A model generated the notes under the pieces. It ran no database searches. It was given only the letters and a program-made list of their open reading frames with translations, and had not been told where the DNA came from. A stretch of DNA of 64,000 bases from Flavobacteriaceae bacterium (lineage in GTDB: Bacteria > Bacteroidota > Bacteroidia > Flavobacteriales > Flavobacteriaceae), in NCBI GenBank assembly GCA_013215105.1, contig JABSPL010000193.1, positions 1 to 64,000 of the forward strand. The letters are read 5' to 3'. Position numbers and translations under genes: made by a program. This document shows, in pieces, positions 1 through 8,528 of the stretch (positions are counted from its first letter, which is position 1; each line of letters begins with the position of its first letter).

Positions 1-180
1 GTCATAAAAGAAATAGAATTATTTTTTTCTTTAGCAAGGCAAAAAATCTAAGCATAGCATCGCTATGGTTCTGTTTTTTAACGCAGATAAAGGAGAAAAG
101 AAACTATTTATATATGACAGATGGAGATTCAACTGGTATAACTAGCCATAGGTTAATTATATTTACAAGTAAGTGAACTA
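1..180. other. Intergenic sequence at window edge
   Basis: No gene is supported here. The plus strand shows only a 16-codon open stretch from the edge, and it ends at a TAA. A short GC-richer palindrome, around AGCATAGCATCGCTATG, lies near positions 50-67. The neighbouring gene on the minus strand ends at 181, so this is its downstream flank. Confidence 0.5.
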
Positions 181-831
181 CTAAGGTCTTAAATTATCAT
201 TAAGTAGTTCGACCAATTTATAGACTGTTGTTACGGGGTTTTGCTTATAAAAAGGTAAACCAGACTTAGCTTTATACAATTTCTTAGCTCTTTCTATAGC
301 TTTTGGTTGAAGAGAATTAATGCCTTTCCCTAACTTATCGTATATCGTTTTGCTAAAATCATCTTTCTTTCCGTTTCTTACATAATTAATATCCCATGTT
401 TTACTCAATTTCTCATAATAAAACGTCCTATGGTTCTCTTGATCGGTATAGTTAAAATGCAGATAGAACCATAACTCAAAAGCATCATTAGAGTAAGCTA
501 CTTTTAGATTGTTATTTTTGGCTTTTTGTATAGCGGCATCTAAGTCTGAGTATTCTTTACCTCCTTTGTTCATGTCCATATCAAACACACACCAAACTTC
601 TCCGTAGCTATTTTTGTTCTTAATATCCAAAGCTTCATCGACCAGCTGATAAGGATTCTGTCCTTTCATATCTCTAAACTCAACATCGAACCTAAGTCTC
701 AAATTGAAAGCTTTGAAATAATTAACTTCAGTCTGTCCTTCGCAAACTACCAGTATATCTTTGTAAACATTCCTAGTGTTTTTCTTAGGAGAAGAGCCTT
801 TTCTTCTTTCCCATCCTTTTGGTCTAGACAT
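181..831 (-). CDS. rloB: RloB-like TOPRIM-fold protein
   Basis: This 216-residue protein matches the RloB/AbiLii family, small TOPRIM-like proteins paired with an ABC-type ATPase and linked to abortive infection and restriction loci. The visible motifs are CEGQTE at residues 30-35 (the conserved acidic Glu), FDMD at 83-86 (the Asp-x-Asp of a TOPRIM fold) and NDAFELWFYLHF at 115-126. The N-terminus is rich in Lys and Arg. Its start overlaps the end of the ATPase gene by 8 bases, which indicates translational coupling. The family assignment rests on motifs and context. The nuclease role is known for related TOPRIM partners such as OLD and PARIS AriB, and is only inferred here. Confidence 0.8.
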   Translation of the reverse strand: MSRPKGWERRKGSSPKKNTRNVYKDILVVCEGQTEVNYFKAFNLRLRFDVEFRDMKGQNPYQLVDEALDIKNKNSYGEVWCVFDMDMNKGGKEYSDLDAAIQKAKNNNLKVAYSNDAFELWFYLHFNYTDQENHRTFYYEKLSKTWDINYVRNGKKDDFSKTIYDKLGKGINSLQPKAIERAKKLYKAKSGLPFYKQNPVTTVYKLVELLNDNLRP

Positions 832-2098
832 CTTTTTTGGTTATTAGCTTTTCAAAATCGCCCAAGAAAGGAATAGCTCCATACTTACCTTTAATATAAT
901 CTTTCTCAAAAGAAGAGTCGTTTCTAACCCCTTTAAACTCTACCAGAGAATATAAATGACTGGCTCCATATTTGTCTTTCTCGACAAAGTCTATTTGGTC
1001 TCTCCTTAGCAAATCATGAGATAATAAGTTAGTGTCATGAGTAACGAAAACCAGTTGAGAGCCTTTGTTTGCTTTCGAATTAAACAATTTAACTATTTTT
1101 TTGGTAAGCTCAGGATGGAGTCTAGCATCGAATTCGTCTATGAATAATGGCATATTATTATCAATAGCAGTTAATAATATCATACTTAAGTCGAATAACT
1201 TCTTAGTTCCTTCTGACTCAGAACTATCAAAGGCAAAAGGAATAGATTCTTTTAGCTTTAGGTTTTCATCGTATTTCTTTTTGTCAACAACAAGTATCTC
1301 TTCATTATCTATTTCAGAACCCTCTCTTTTGTTTTTTGGATTAACCTTATACATGTCTTCTATACCGATATCTCCGCTTTTTATAAACTGAAGCATGCTA
1401 CTACTCAAATCTTCGTAGTTTAGAGCTTTCATAGCTAGTTTTCTTAAGCCAGAATGTTCAAGTCCGTTAATCATAGCCATATGTTTAATGCTATAAACTA
1501 TTTTTTTAGACACTTCACTAAAACCAAAAGAAGCTAAAGTACTCAAGAATAAAGAGTGTTTATTGAAAACATCAGAATCATCTTCTTCTTTTTCAGAAAG
1601 ACTCAATAATTTAGAACCTTCTTTGAAGTTTGTTTTGTCTATTTTTATTATTTTCTGATTATCTCTTATGAATAGTGGAAGTTCTCTTTTGTCAGGCGTA
1701 ATATAAAGCCATTCACCTACTATTTCCTTAGTATTAGCTTCATAGCCATATCTATATTTGATATCGTCTATCCAGAAAATCAATTGAAAGAAGCTAGGTT
1801 CGTTTTCTGTTTCGGTAGATAGTTTGAAGTTAATTATTTCCTCCAATGTCTTTTCACTAGCCAAAGACCCTGTTATTGTTTTCTTTAGGCAATCCAAAGC
1901 CCTTATAACATTAGTCTTCCCACTAGCATTAGCTCCATATATGGCTTTAGACTTTAGTATATTATGGCCTTTTACTTCTATGATATTATTAATATCCATC
2001 ATCGAGTCTTTCGACTTTATCTTAGCTGCCGATAAGTTCAATGTTTGGATGTCTTTAAAAGACCTAAAGTTACCAAAGCTAAATTCCTGAATAATCAT
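824..2098 (-). CDS. rloA: RloA-like AAA/ABC ATPase of defence module
   Basis: This 424-residue protein is an SMC/ABC-type ATPase of the AAA_15/AAA_21 group. It has Walker A GANASGKT at residues 55-62, an ABC signature-like SSESEGTKKLF at 292-302, Walker B LFIDEFD at 318-324 and an H-loop His in FVTHD at about 354. The N-terminal FSFGNFRSFKD is typical of OLD/RloA/AbiLi ATPases. It is the first gene of a two-gene minus-strand operon with the RloB-like protein. In related systems the ATPase senses infection and licenses the partner effector. That role is inferred for this pair. Confidence 0.82.
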   Translation of the reverse strand: MIIQEFSFGNFRSFKDIQTLNLSAAKIKSKDSMMDINNIIEVKGHNILKSKAIYGANASGKTNVIRALDCLKKTITGSLASEKTLEEIINFKLSTETENEPSFFQLIFWIDDIKYRYGYEANTKEIVGEWLYITPDKRELPLFIRDNQKIIKIDKTNFKEGSKLLSLSEKEEDDSDVFNKHSLFLSTLASFGFSEVSKKIVYSIKHMAMINGLEHSGLRKLAMKALNYEDLSSSMLQFIKSGDIGIEDMYKVNPKNKREGSEIDNEEILVVDKKKYDENLKLKESIPFAFDSSESEGTKKLFDLSMILLTAIDNNMPLFIDEFDARLHPELTKKIVKLFNSKANKGSQLVFVTHDTNLLSHDLLRRDQIDFVEKDKYGASHLYSLVEFKGVRNDSSFEKDYIKGKYGAIPFLGDFEKLITKKDV

Positions 2099-2126
2099 TG
2101 TTAATCCTTTATTTGTTATATAATCA

Positions 2127-2134
2127 CAAATATA
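2127..2134 (-). promoter_or_regulatory. Candidate -7 box for the rloA-rloB operon
   Basis: The minus strand reads TATATTTG, a match to the Bacteroidota -7 consensus TAnnTTTG. It lies about 29 bases before the rloA ATG. No good -33 TTTG is seen at the expected distance, so this is a weak call. Confidence 0.35.
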
Positions 2135-2225
2135 TATATAATAAAGCTAATAAACCTAGTTTTAAAGAGTGTTATTGTGGTAAATAGTGCGGTTTCAGAT
2201 TAAAAACACCTGAAATATAGCTTAT

Positions 2226-2266
2226 GTGTTGTTTGTAAACGATATATACACAAGTGTTTACAACAC
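2226..2266. other. Inverted repeat between rnc and rloA
   Basis: The arms GTGTTGT-TT-GTAAAC and GTTTACAACAC pair over 11 bases with a two-base bulge and a loop of about 15 bases. There is no U-tract directly after either side, so it is not a clear terminator. It lies between the end of rnc and the start of the defence module, and could be an operator or an RNA hairpin. Confidence 0.4.
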
Positions 2267-2325
2267 TAATTAGAATTGTTTTTTAATTTAAAGAAAAGTA
2301 TATTTGATTAATGAGGTTAATTCTC

Positions 2326-3054
2326 CTACTTCAACTTCTTAATAATAGCAAAATAAGCCCTCTTAGCAGCCATTTCTTCGGCTTTCTTTTTAGACGTTGC
2401 TCTACCTTTGGTTACCGTTTTACCTTCTATATTTAATTTTACGCTAAAGTGTTTGGTTTTGTCATTACCAGAATCTTCATAAGTTTCGAAGATTAGATTC
2501 TTACGGTTTTTCTGACTCCACTCTATCATCACACTTTTATAGCTATCTATTCGGCCTTCCCAATTCCCTTGTTCTATCAAAGGTTTTACTATTTGGTTAG
2601 CAATAAACTTCTGGCAATATTTATTGCCAAGGTCTAAGTATATAGCACCTATAAGAGCTTCTAGTATATTTCCGTGTATATTAGTACCCATTTTACTCTT
2701 AGACATAGAGGTGTTAACTAACGATATAAGGTCTAGTTTCAGTCCTATTTCGTTAAGTGTTTTACGGTTTACTATCTTCGAACGCATTTGAGTCAAATAT
2801 CCTTCGTCACTATATGGATATTTATTGTACAAATAAAGAGCTATAGCAGAGCTCAGTAGAGCATCGCCAAGGAATTCTAGTCTTTCGTAGTTAAGAGGGT
2901 TACCTAAAGCGTCTTTTTTGTTGGTAGAAGAATGAATAAAAGCTGTTTTATATACATCTATGTATAGAGGGCTAAACCCTAAAACAGCTTTTATTTGTTT
3001 AAAGAAGTCAGTCTTTGACTCTTTTATATTTAATAGTTTTCTAACTATCTTCAT
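2326..3054 (-). CDS. rnc: Ribonuclease III
   Basis: This 242-residue endonuclease cuts double-stranded RNA in rRNA processing and RNA turnover. The signature NYERLEFLGDALL holds the catalytic acidic residues, and HGNILEALIGAIYLDLG holds the second metal-binding Glu region. A C-terminal double-stranded-RNA-binding domain covers about residues 170-240, ending in the Lys/Ala-rich stretch KKKAEEMAAKRA. The gene is last in the acpP-fabF-rnc operon and lies 9 bases after fabF. That order is common in Bacteroidota. Confidence 0.96.
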   Translation of the reverse strand: MKIVRKLLNIKESKTDFFKQIKAVLGFSPLYIDVYKTAFIHSSTNKKDALGNPLNYERLEFLGDALLSSAIALYLYNKYPYSDEGYLTQMRSKIVNRKTLNEIGLKLDLISLVNTSMSKSKMGTNIHGNILEALIGAIYLDLGNKYCQKFIANQIVKPLIEQGNWEGRIDSYKSVMIEWSQKNRKNLIFETYEDSGNDKTKHFSVKLNIEGKTVTKGRATSKKKAEEMAAKRAYFAIIKKLK

Positions 3055-3063
3055 AGAGGGCTA

Positions 3064-4314
3064 TTAATTTAGCTTCTTGAATACTAAACAGGCATTGTGC
3101 CCACCAAAACCAAAAGTATTACTCATGGCTACTTTGACGTCTCTTTTCTGAGCTTTGTTTAGAGTTAGGTTTAGTTTACTATCTATATTTTCGTCCACTA
3201 CCGAATGATTGATAGTCGGAGGTACTATTCCGTGCTTTATAGAAAGAATAGAAGATATAGATTCTATAGCCCCTGCAGCACCTAATAGGTGACCAGTCAT
3301 TGACTTCGTAGAATTTATATTAAGCTTATAAGCATGTTCTCCAAATACTTTAGTTATAGCTTTTAGTTCAGCGACATCACCCAGTGGAGTCGAAGTACCG
3401 TGCATGTTGACAGCATCAACGTCAGTTATTTCTAGTCCAGCATCTTTAAGACAGTTTTTCATAACAGCTATAGCACCTAACCCTTCGGGGTGTGGAGCCG
3501 TTATATGATAAGCATCTGCCGAAAGACCACCTCCAAGAAGTTCTGCATATATAGTAGCACCTCTTTTTACAGCATGTTCGTATTCTTCTAGTATTATTGC
3601 ACCAGCTCCTTCTCCCATAACAAATCCATCTCTGGTTTTATCAAAAGGTCTCGAAGCAGTTTCAGGACTATCGTTGTTGGTAGAAAGTGCTCTAAGTGCG
3701 TTAAAGCCTGCCAAAGAAGCTATATTGATAGGAGCTTCAGAACCACCTGCTATAAACAAGTCAGCCTGCCCTAGTCTTATATAGTTATAAGCATCTATAA
3801 GTGCGTTTGCCGAAGAGGCACAAGCAGAAACAGTACTAAAGTTAGGCCCTCTGAAACCGTATTTGATAGAAATATAACCAGGAGCTATATCTGATATCAT
3901 TTTAGGTATAAAGAAAGGGTTAAACTTAGGTGTACCATCACCAGCACAGAAGTTGATCATCTCCTCTTGGAAAGTTTCTAAACCACCAACACCAGAACCC
4001 CAGATAACTCCAGCTCTGTCTAAATCAATGTTTTCTAAGTCTAGTTTAGAATCGCCAATAGCCTCCTCGGCAGCTACCATAGCATACTGAGTAAACTTGT
4101 CCATCTTCCTAGAATCTTTTCTGTTTATATGGTCTAACACGTTAAAGCCTTTAAGCTCGCAAGCGAACCTAGTTTTGAATTTAGAAGCATCAAACCCTTT
4201 AATAGGAGCTGCACCACTTTTACCTTCAACCAGACCTTTCCAATATTCTTCTACATTATTTCCTATAGGTGTCAAAGCACCCAAGCCAGTAACTACTACT
4301 CGTTTTAATTCCAT
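3064..4314 (-). CDS. fabF: Beta-ketoacyl-ACP synthase II
   Basis: This 416-residue condensing enzyme of type II fatty acid synthesis elongates acyl-ACP with malonyl-ACP in the cytoplasm. The Cys-His-His triad is visible: Cys165 in TVSACASSAN, His in NMHGTSTPLGD and His in MTGHLLGAAGA. Length is standard for FabF. It lies directly after acpP on the same strand, so the carrier protein and its synthase are made together. The N-terminus MELKRVVVTGLGALTPIGN fits the family start. Confidence 0.97.
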   Translation of the reverse strand: MELKRVVVTGLGALTPIGNNVEEYWKGLVEGKSGAAPIKGFDASKFKTRFACELKGFNVLDHINRKDSRKMDKFTQYAMVAAEEAIGDSKLDLENIDLDRAGVIWGSGVGGLETFQEEMINFCAGDGTPKFNPFFIPKMISDIAPGYISIKYGFRGPNFSTVSACASSANALIDAYNYIRLGQADLFIAGGSEAPINIASLAGFNALRALSTNNDSPETASRPFDKTRDGFVMGEGAGAIILEEYEHAVKRGATIYAELLGGGLSADAYHITAPHPEGLGAIAVMKNCLKDAGLEITDVDAVNMHGTSTPLGDVAELKAITKVFGEHAYKLNINSTKSMTGHLLGAAGAIESISSILSIKHGIVPPTINHSVVDENIDSKLNLTLNKAQKRDVKVAMSNTFGFGGHNACLVFKKLN

Positions 4315-4342
4315 AGGATTATTGTTTTGTTTAAATATAAAA

Positions 4343-4371
4343 ACTACGAACAGCGATATGCCGTCCGTAGT
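4343..4371 (-). other. Intercistronic hairpin between acpP and fabF
   Basis: Imperfect arms ACTACGAAC and GTCCGTAGT enclose a short loop in the gap of about 80 bases between the two genes. There is no U-run typical of a full terminator. It may set the higher acpP:fabF ratio through partial termination or mRNA processing, which is an inference. Confidence 0.35.
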
Positions 4372-4395
4372 ATTACATAAATATTATTTAAATAC

Positions 4396-4632
4396 TTATT
4401 TTTTTGCGTCAGTTATGTAAGTTGTAGCATCTCCTACAGTCTTGATAACTTCTGCTTGATCGTCTGGAATAGCTATATCAAACTCTTTTTCAAATTCCAT
4501 TATTAATTCAACAGTATCTAATGAATCAGCTCCTAAATCTTCAGTGAAGCTTGCTTCCATAGTGATTTCGTTTTCATCAACACCTAATTTATCTACTATA
4601 ATAGCTTTTACTTTTGATGCAATGTCTCCCAT
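4396..4632 (-). CDS. acpP: Acyl carrier protein
   Basis: This 78-residue acidic protein carries acyl chains on 4'-phosphopantetheine during fatty acid and lipid A synthesis. The attachment Ser37 lies in the invariant [15 protein letters not shown]. It is the first gene of the acpP-fabF-rnc operon, with a well-formed Bacteroidota promoter just upstream. Confidence 0.98.
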   Translation of the reverse strand: MGDIASKVKAIIVDKLGVDENEITMEASFTEDLGADSLDTVELIMEFEKEFDIAIPDDQAEVIKTVGDATTYITDAKK

Positions 4633-4662
4633 AATTTTATGTTTTTAAATTTATTTACAAGG

Positions 4663-4692
4663 CAAAAATAATAAACTTTAATGTTAATGCAA
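4663..4692 (-). promoter_or_regulatory. Promoter of acpP-fabF-rnc
   Basis: On the minus strand a TTG (-33) is followed by 19 bases and then TATTTTTG (-7, consensus TAnnTTTG). The -7 box lies about 30 bases before the acpP ATG, which gives a short leader. Spacing and sequence match the vegetative Bacteroidota promoter. Confidence 0.7.
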
Positions 4693-4770
4693 CCATTATT
4701 AATGAAAAAATACTCTAAGCCGAATTAATAGCTGTTTATTATTTGGTATATTTACCCCAAAAACAATAGT

Positions 4771-5349
4771 ATGCTCAGTAAAACAAGACTTGTAGTGATG
4801 GCTTCGGGTAACGGAACTAATGCCCTAAATATAATTAAATATTTCGAAAACGACCAAAATATAGAGGTTAATAGTATTATTACTAACAAAAAAACAGCCA
4901 AAGTTATAGACAAAGCTGAGCTTTTGGGCGTAAAAACTACTTTTATGGGTAGAGGTGATTTTTATGAATATGATAATTGTTTACAATATTTGAAACAAAA
5001 TGCGGACTATATAATATTAGCTGGCTTCCTTTGGAAAATACCAGATAATATAATAAAAGCTTTTGAAGGTAAAATAATAAATATACACCCATCTCTTTTG
5101 CCCAAATATGGAGGAAAAGGCATGTATGGAGCTAATGTACATAAAGCTGTAATAGACAATAAATAAAAACAATCGGGGATTACTATACATTTGGTAAACC
5201 AAGTTTATGACGGTGGTAAAGTGTTGTTTCAGACCAAATGCAATATAAACAAAGAAGACAGCCCTAATGACTTGGCTGTCAAAATTCATGAATTAGAACA
5301 GGATAATTTCCCTTCAGAAATAAAAAAATATATATTAAGTAATGGGTAA
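4771..5349 (+). pseudogene. purN: Phosphoribosylglycinamide formyltransferase with internal stop
   Basis: PurN transfers formyl from 10-formyl-THF to GAR in purine synthesis. Residues 1-131 are a good match, with MASGNGTNA for phosphate binding and INIHPSLLPKYGG carrying the catalytic Asn104 and His106. Codon 132 is TAA at 5164-5166. The same frame then continues without a break as KQSGITIHLVNQVYDGGKV to a natural stop at 5347-5349. The catalytic Asp (D144 in E. coli, residue 147 here) lies after the stop, so the 131-residue product should be inactive. The full frame gives 192 codons, the usual PurN length, and overlaps the next start by 8 bases. A one-base change GAA to TAA is the simplest explanation. 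Sequencing error is the alternative. Confidence 0.85.
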
Positions 5350-5956
5350 AAAGAAGTTCTATGTAGTGTGGCAAGGCAGAGAAACAGGAGTTTTTAACAA
5401 ATGGAAAGACTGTAAAAAGAATACTGATGGCGTTGCTGCTAAGTTCAAATCGTTCGAAACCGAAGATGAAGCTAACAAAGCATATAAAGCAGGTTGGGAA
5501 AATCATATAATACGCAAGCCTAAGAAGAACGTAATATTTAACTCCGAAGATATAATAGCCGAAAGTATGTCGGTTGATGCTGCTTGTAGTGGTAATCCTG
5601 GAGCTATGGAATATCGTGGGGTTTATACTAAGACCAAAAAGGAGGTCTTTAAAATGGGAGTATTCAAAAACGGAACTAATAATATAGGGGAGTTTTTGGC
5701 ATTGGTTCATGGTTTAGCTTTGCTAAAGCAGAAAAACTCTGACTTACCTATATATTCGGACTCCAAAATAGCGATAGGTTGGATAGCTGGTAAGAAGTGT
5801 AGAACCAAATTACCCAAAACAGAGAAGAATAAAGATGTTTTTGACTTAGTAAAAAGAGCTGAATTATGGCTCAAAAACAATACCTTTACTACTAAAATAT
5901 ACAAATGGGAAACCAAACAATGGGGCGAAATACCTGCTGATTTTGGTAGAAAGTAG
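5342..5956 (+). CDS. rnhA: Ribonuclease H with viroplasmin-like N-terminal domain
   Basis: This 204-residue protein degrades RNA in RNA:DNA hybrids. Residues 1-50 form a caulimovirus viroplasmin (HBD-like) domain, MGKKKFYVVWQGRETGVF, which binds hybrids. Residues 75-204 are an RNase HI domain with Asp in SVDAACSGNPG, Glu in NIGEFLALVHGL, Asp in PIYSDSKIAI and a last Asp in IPADFGRK. The start overlaps the original purN stop, which supports an old purN-rnhA operon. Confidence 0.93.
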   Translation: MGKKKFYVVWQGRETGVFNKWKDCKKNTDGVAAKFKSFETEDEANKAYKAGWENHIIRKPKKNVIFNSEDIIAESMSVDAACSGNPGAMEYRGVYTKTKKEVFKMGVFKNGTNNIGEFLALVHGLALLKQKNSDLPIYSDSKIAIGWIAGKKCRTKLPKTEKNKDVFDLVKRAELWLKNNTFTTKIYKWETKQWGEIPADFGRK

Positions 5957-6095
5957 AATATTCATAGACTATTCTAAATATTGTTATCATTAATAGCCTG
6001 TATAGTTAGTTTCTGTACTAATTATCGTTTTTAACTTTATTTTATACAAAGGTGCTAATAATATTTATATATTTGGGCTTACTAATAACAACAAT

Positions 6096-7721
6096 ATGAG
6101 AAAACAGATATTTATAACAGTGATTATGGTTTTATTCTTTACAGATATAAGCTCTCAAACCAATGATTACTTGTCAGATAACTTAACTAAAGAGTTTTAT
6201 AAAGGAAGGAGAGATGCTTTGAAATCGAAACTTCCTAGTAATAGTGTAGCTGTTTTTTTCTCCAATCCTGTCAGGAATAGAGCCAACGATGTAGACTATA
6301 TATATCATCAGGATCCTGATTTTTATTATTTGACTGGTTATAACGAACCTAATTCGGTGTTATTTGTTTATTCTGACAAACAAACCAAAAACGGAAAACA
6401 ATATGACGAAGCTTTTTATGTGCAAAAACGTGACCCTAGCAAAGAAGTATGGACAGGTTACAGATTGGGTGTAAACGGAACTAAAGAGCAACTAGGAATA
6501 ATGAATACTTACAACGGTGAAGACTTTTTTGCTGCCGATATGGGTTTAGATAAACTAAATAAAATATACATATTAGGTTTTAACGATGATTACAGAGACG
6601 GTAAAAACACTGCTGATTTGTTTGATATAATAAAGTCGTTCAAACAAAAAGTAAACTACGACAACAATATATTTCAGAGAGAAGTAAATGATATATATGA
6701 GACTATCAACAATTCGAGTAGAGAAAATGTTGCCAATGTAGCTTATATAATAGGTAAGAAAATAGAGGCTAACCCTAATCTTAACGAAAACACTATAATA
6801 AAATCGTTTGCTCAAGCTAAGACTAATAAAGAAAAATTAAAGATAAGAAGACAAGCATTAGAAAGTATAAAAGAACTTCAGATAGACCAAGAGTCTTTAG
6901 CTAATGTAATGGCAGTATTGAGAGAAGTGAAAACGGAAGAAGAAGTTGTTCTTATGCGAAAAGCTATAGAGATATCGGCAGTAGGGCAGGTAGAAATAAT
7001 GAAAGCTATGCATCCTAATATGAGTGAAAGAGAAGTGCAAGGAGTACATGAGTTCGTTTATAAAAAATACGGAGCAGAGTATGAAGGTTATCCTTCGATA
7101 GTCGGAGCTGGTAATAATGGTTGTGTGTTGCATTATATAGAAAACAGTAAAATGGAAACCAATGGAGAGTTGATATTAATGGACTTAGGAGCCGAATACC
7201 ATGGTTATAGTGCCGATGTAACTAGAACTATTCCTGTTAATGGAAAGTTTAGCAAAGAACAAAAACTAATATACGATCTGGTTTATAGAGCACAAGAGGC
7301 AGGTATATTAATGGCTTTGGAAGGGAATACTCTAAGAGATATAGACTTCGCATGTAGAGAGGTTATAGGAAAAGGACTAGTAAAACTAGGATTGATAAGT
7401 AACGCTAATGAAAACAGAAAATACTTCTTACATTTCACTTGTCATTATTTAGGTTTGGACGTTCATGATAGAGGTACTTATGGTAAGCTAAAACCTAACA
7501 ATATAATAACTATAGAACCTGGTATTTATATACCTAAAGGAAGTGATTGCGATGAGAAATGGTGGGGAATAGCTGTTAGGATAGAAGATGATTTTCTTAT
7601 AACAAAAGGAGTTGTTGAAAACCTATCGATACTAGCGCCTCGAAAAAGTGAAGATATAGAAGCTATGATGAGACAAACTAGTGTTCTCTCTGGTTTTGTT
7701 CTTCCTGAATTGAGTAAATAA
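6096..7721 (+). CDS. Exported Xaa-Pro aminopeptidase, M24B
   Basis: This 541-residue aminopeptidase P-like protein has an N-terminal signal peptide (residues 1-20, ending DISSQ) and so acts in the periplasm or outside. An aminopeptidase P N-domain starts at about residue 30 (EFYKGRRDALKSKL). The pita-bread catalytic domain holds the five metal ligands Asp363, Asp374, His450, Glu474 and Glu497. A TATATTTG -7 box is at 6068-6075. It removes N-terminal residues before proline, and so fits a peptide-degrading lifestyle. The next gene follows after 28 bases. Confidence 0.9.
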   Translation: MRKQIFITVIMVLFFTDISSQTNDYLSDNLTKEFYKGRRDALKSKLPSNSVAVFFSNPVRNRANDVDYIYHQDPDFYYLTGYNEPNSVLFVYSDKQTKNGKQYDEAFYVQKRDPSKEVWTGYRLGVNGTKEQLGIMNTYNGEDFFAADMGLDKLNKIYILGFNDDYRDGKNTADLFDIIKSFKQKVNYDNNIFQREVNDIYETINNSSRENVANVAYIIGKKIEANPNLNENTIIKSFAQAKTNKEKLKIRRQALESIKELQIDQESLANVMAVLREVKTEEEVVLMRKAIEISAVGQVEIMKAMHPNMSEREVQGVHEFVYKKYGAEYEGYPSIVGAGNNGCVLHYIENSKMETNGELILMDLGAEYHGYSADVTRTIPVNGKFSKEQKLIYDLVYRAQEAGILMALEGNTLRDIDFACREVIGKGLVKLGLISNANENRKYFLHFTCHYLGLDVHDRGTYGKLKPNNIITIEPGIYIPKGSDCDEKWWGIAVRIEDDFLITKGVVENLSILAPRKSEDIEAMMRQTSVLSGFVLPELSK

Positions 7722-7749
7722 AATATTTGTAAATAATAATCAAAGTATT

Positions 7750-8526
7750 ATGAAGATGAAATTAAGTTATATAGTTTTGACCTTGCTGATGAGTCTGGCT
7801 AGTTTTTCGCAAGAGACTATAGCAGGAAAGGTTGTAGACAAAGACACTAAAGAAGCCTTAATTGGCTCACATATACTGAACCTTACCAGAGTACAAGGAG
7901 TTAGTGCCGACAAAGAAGGTGTTTTCTATATAGACGTTTCGATTAACGACACTATAATGATAACACGTGTGGGGTATAAGACTCTTAGGCTAGCTGTATC
8001 TAAAGACTTGATAAGTTCTAAAGGAATGTCTGGCGAGATAGATTTTTATCTTAGCCCTAAGATAGAAAAGCTAGAAGAAGTGGAAATAAGATCTCATAAC
8101 TTGGTAGGAGTGTTGGAATTAGATGCCAAATCGTTCCCTAAACGAGTTCAGAACAGGGTACATATAAACGGTCTGGCTCAGACTTACGAGATAGGTAAAC
8201 CAGCACCAGTAAACTACGGAAGTATAGGCTCTGCTATCTTTACTCCTGTTGATTTTCTTTATGCTAAGTTTGGTAAAAAACCTAAACAAATGAAGAAGAT
8301 AAAAGAACTAAAGAAGTCAAAAGAATTAAGACATCTTTTGAAAGGAAGGTTTGATAGGGAATATATGTTAGAATACCTTAAAATAACTGACAGAGAATTG
8401 ACGGATATATTAGAGTCTTGTAACTATTCTGAGTTTTTTATAAAGAGAGCTAACGATTTACAGATAATAGATGCCGTAATCGAATGTTATGAAAACTACA
8501 AGGCTTTACAGAACGGTGACTTATAG
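7750..8526 (+). CDS. Exported carboxypeptidase-regulatory-like domain protein
   Basis: This 258-residue protein has a signal peptide ending near residue 20 (LASFSQ). A CarboxypepD_reg-like beta-sandwich follows at about 22-105 (TIAGKVVDKDTKEALIGSH through SPKIEKLEEVEIRS). The C-terminal half, about 110-258, is charged and helical with no recognised enzyme motif. Such domains are common on Bacteroidota envelope proteins. The gene probably shares a transcript with the preceding peptidase. Its function is unknown. Confidence 0.75.
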   Translation: MKMKLSYIVLTLLMSLASFSQETIAGKVVDKDTKEALIGSHILNLTRVQGVSADKEGVFYIDVSINDTIMITRVGYKTLRLAVSKDLISSKGMSGEIDFYLSPKIEKLEEVEIRSHNLVGVLELDAKSFPKRVQNRVHINGLAQTYEIGKPAPVNYGSIGSAIFTPVDFLYAKFGKKPKQMKKIKELKKSKELRHLLKGRFDREYMLEYLKITDRELTDILESCNYSEFFIKRANDLQIIDAVIECYENYKALQNGDL

Positions 8527-8528
8527 AT

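Noticed and set aside
5164-5166. Alternative genetic code reading TAA as sense
   Set aside because: TAA ends many intact genes in this window, such as fabF, cdaA and the SusC gene, so recoding is not supported.
5279-5710. Minus-strand ORF opposite rnhA
   Set aside because: It is a shadow of the RNase H gene, with Phe/Ser/Ile-rich content and no recognisable domain.
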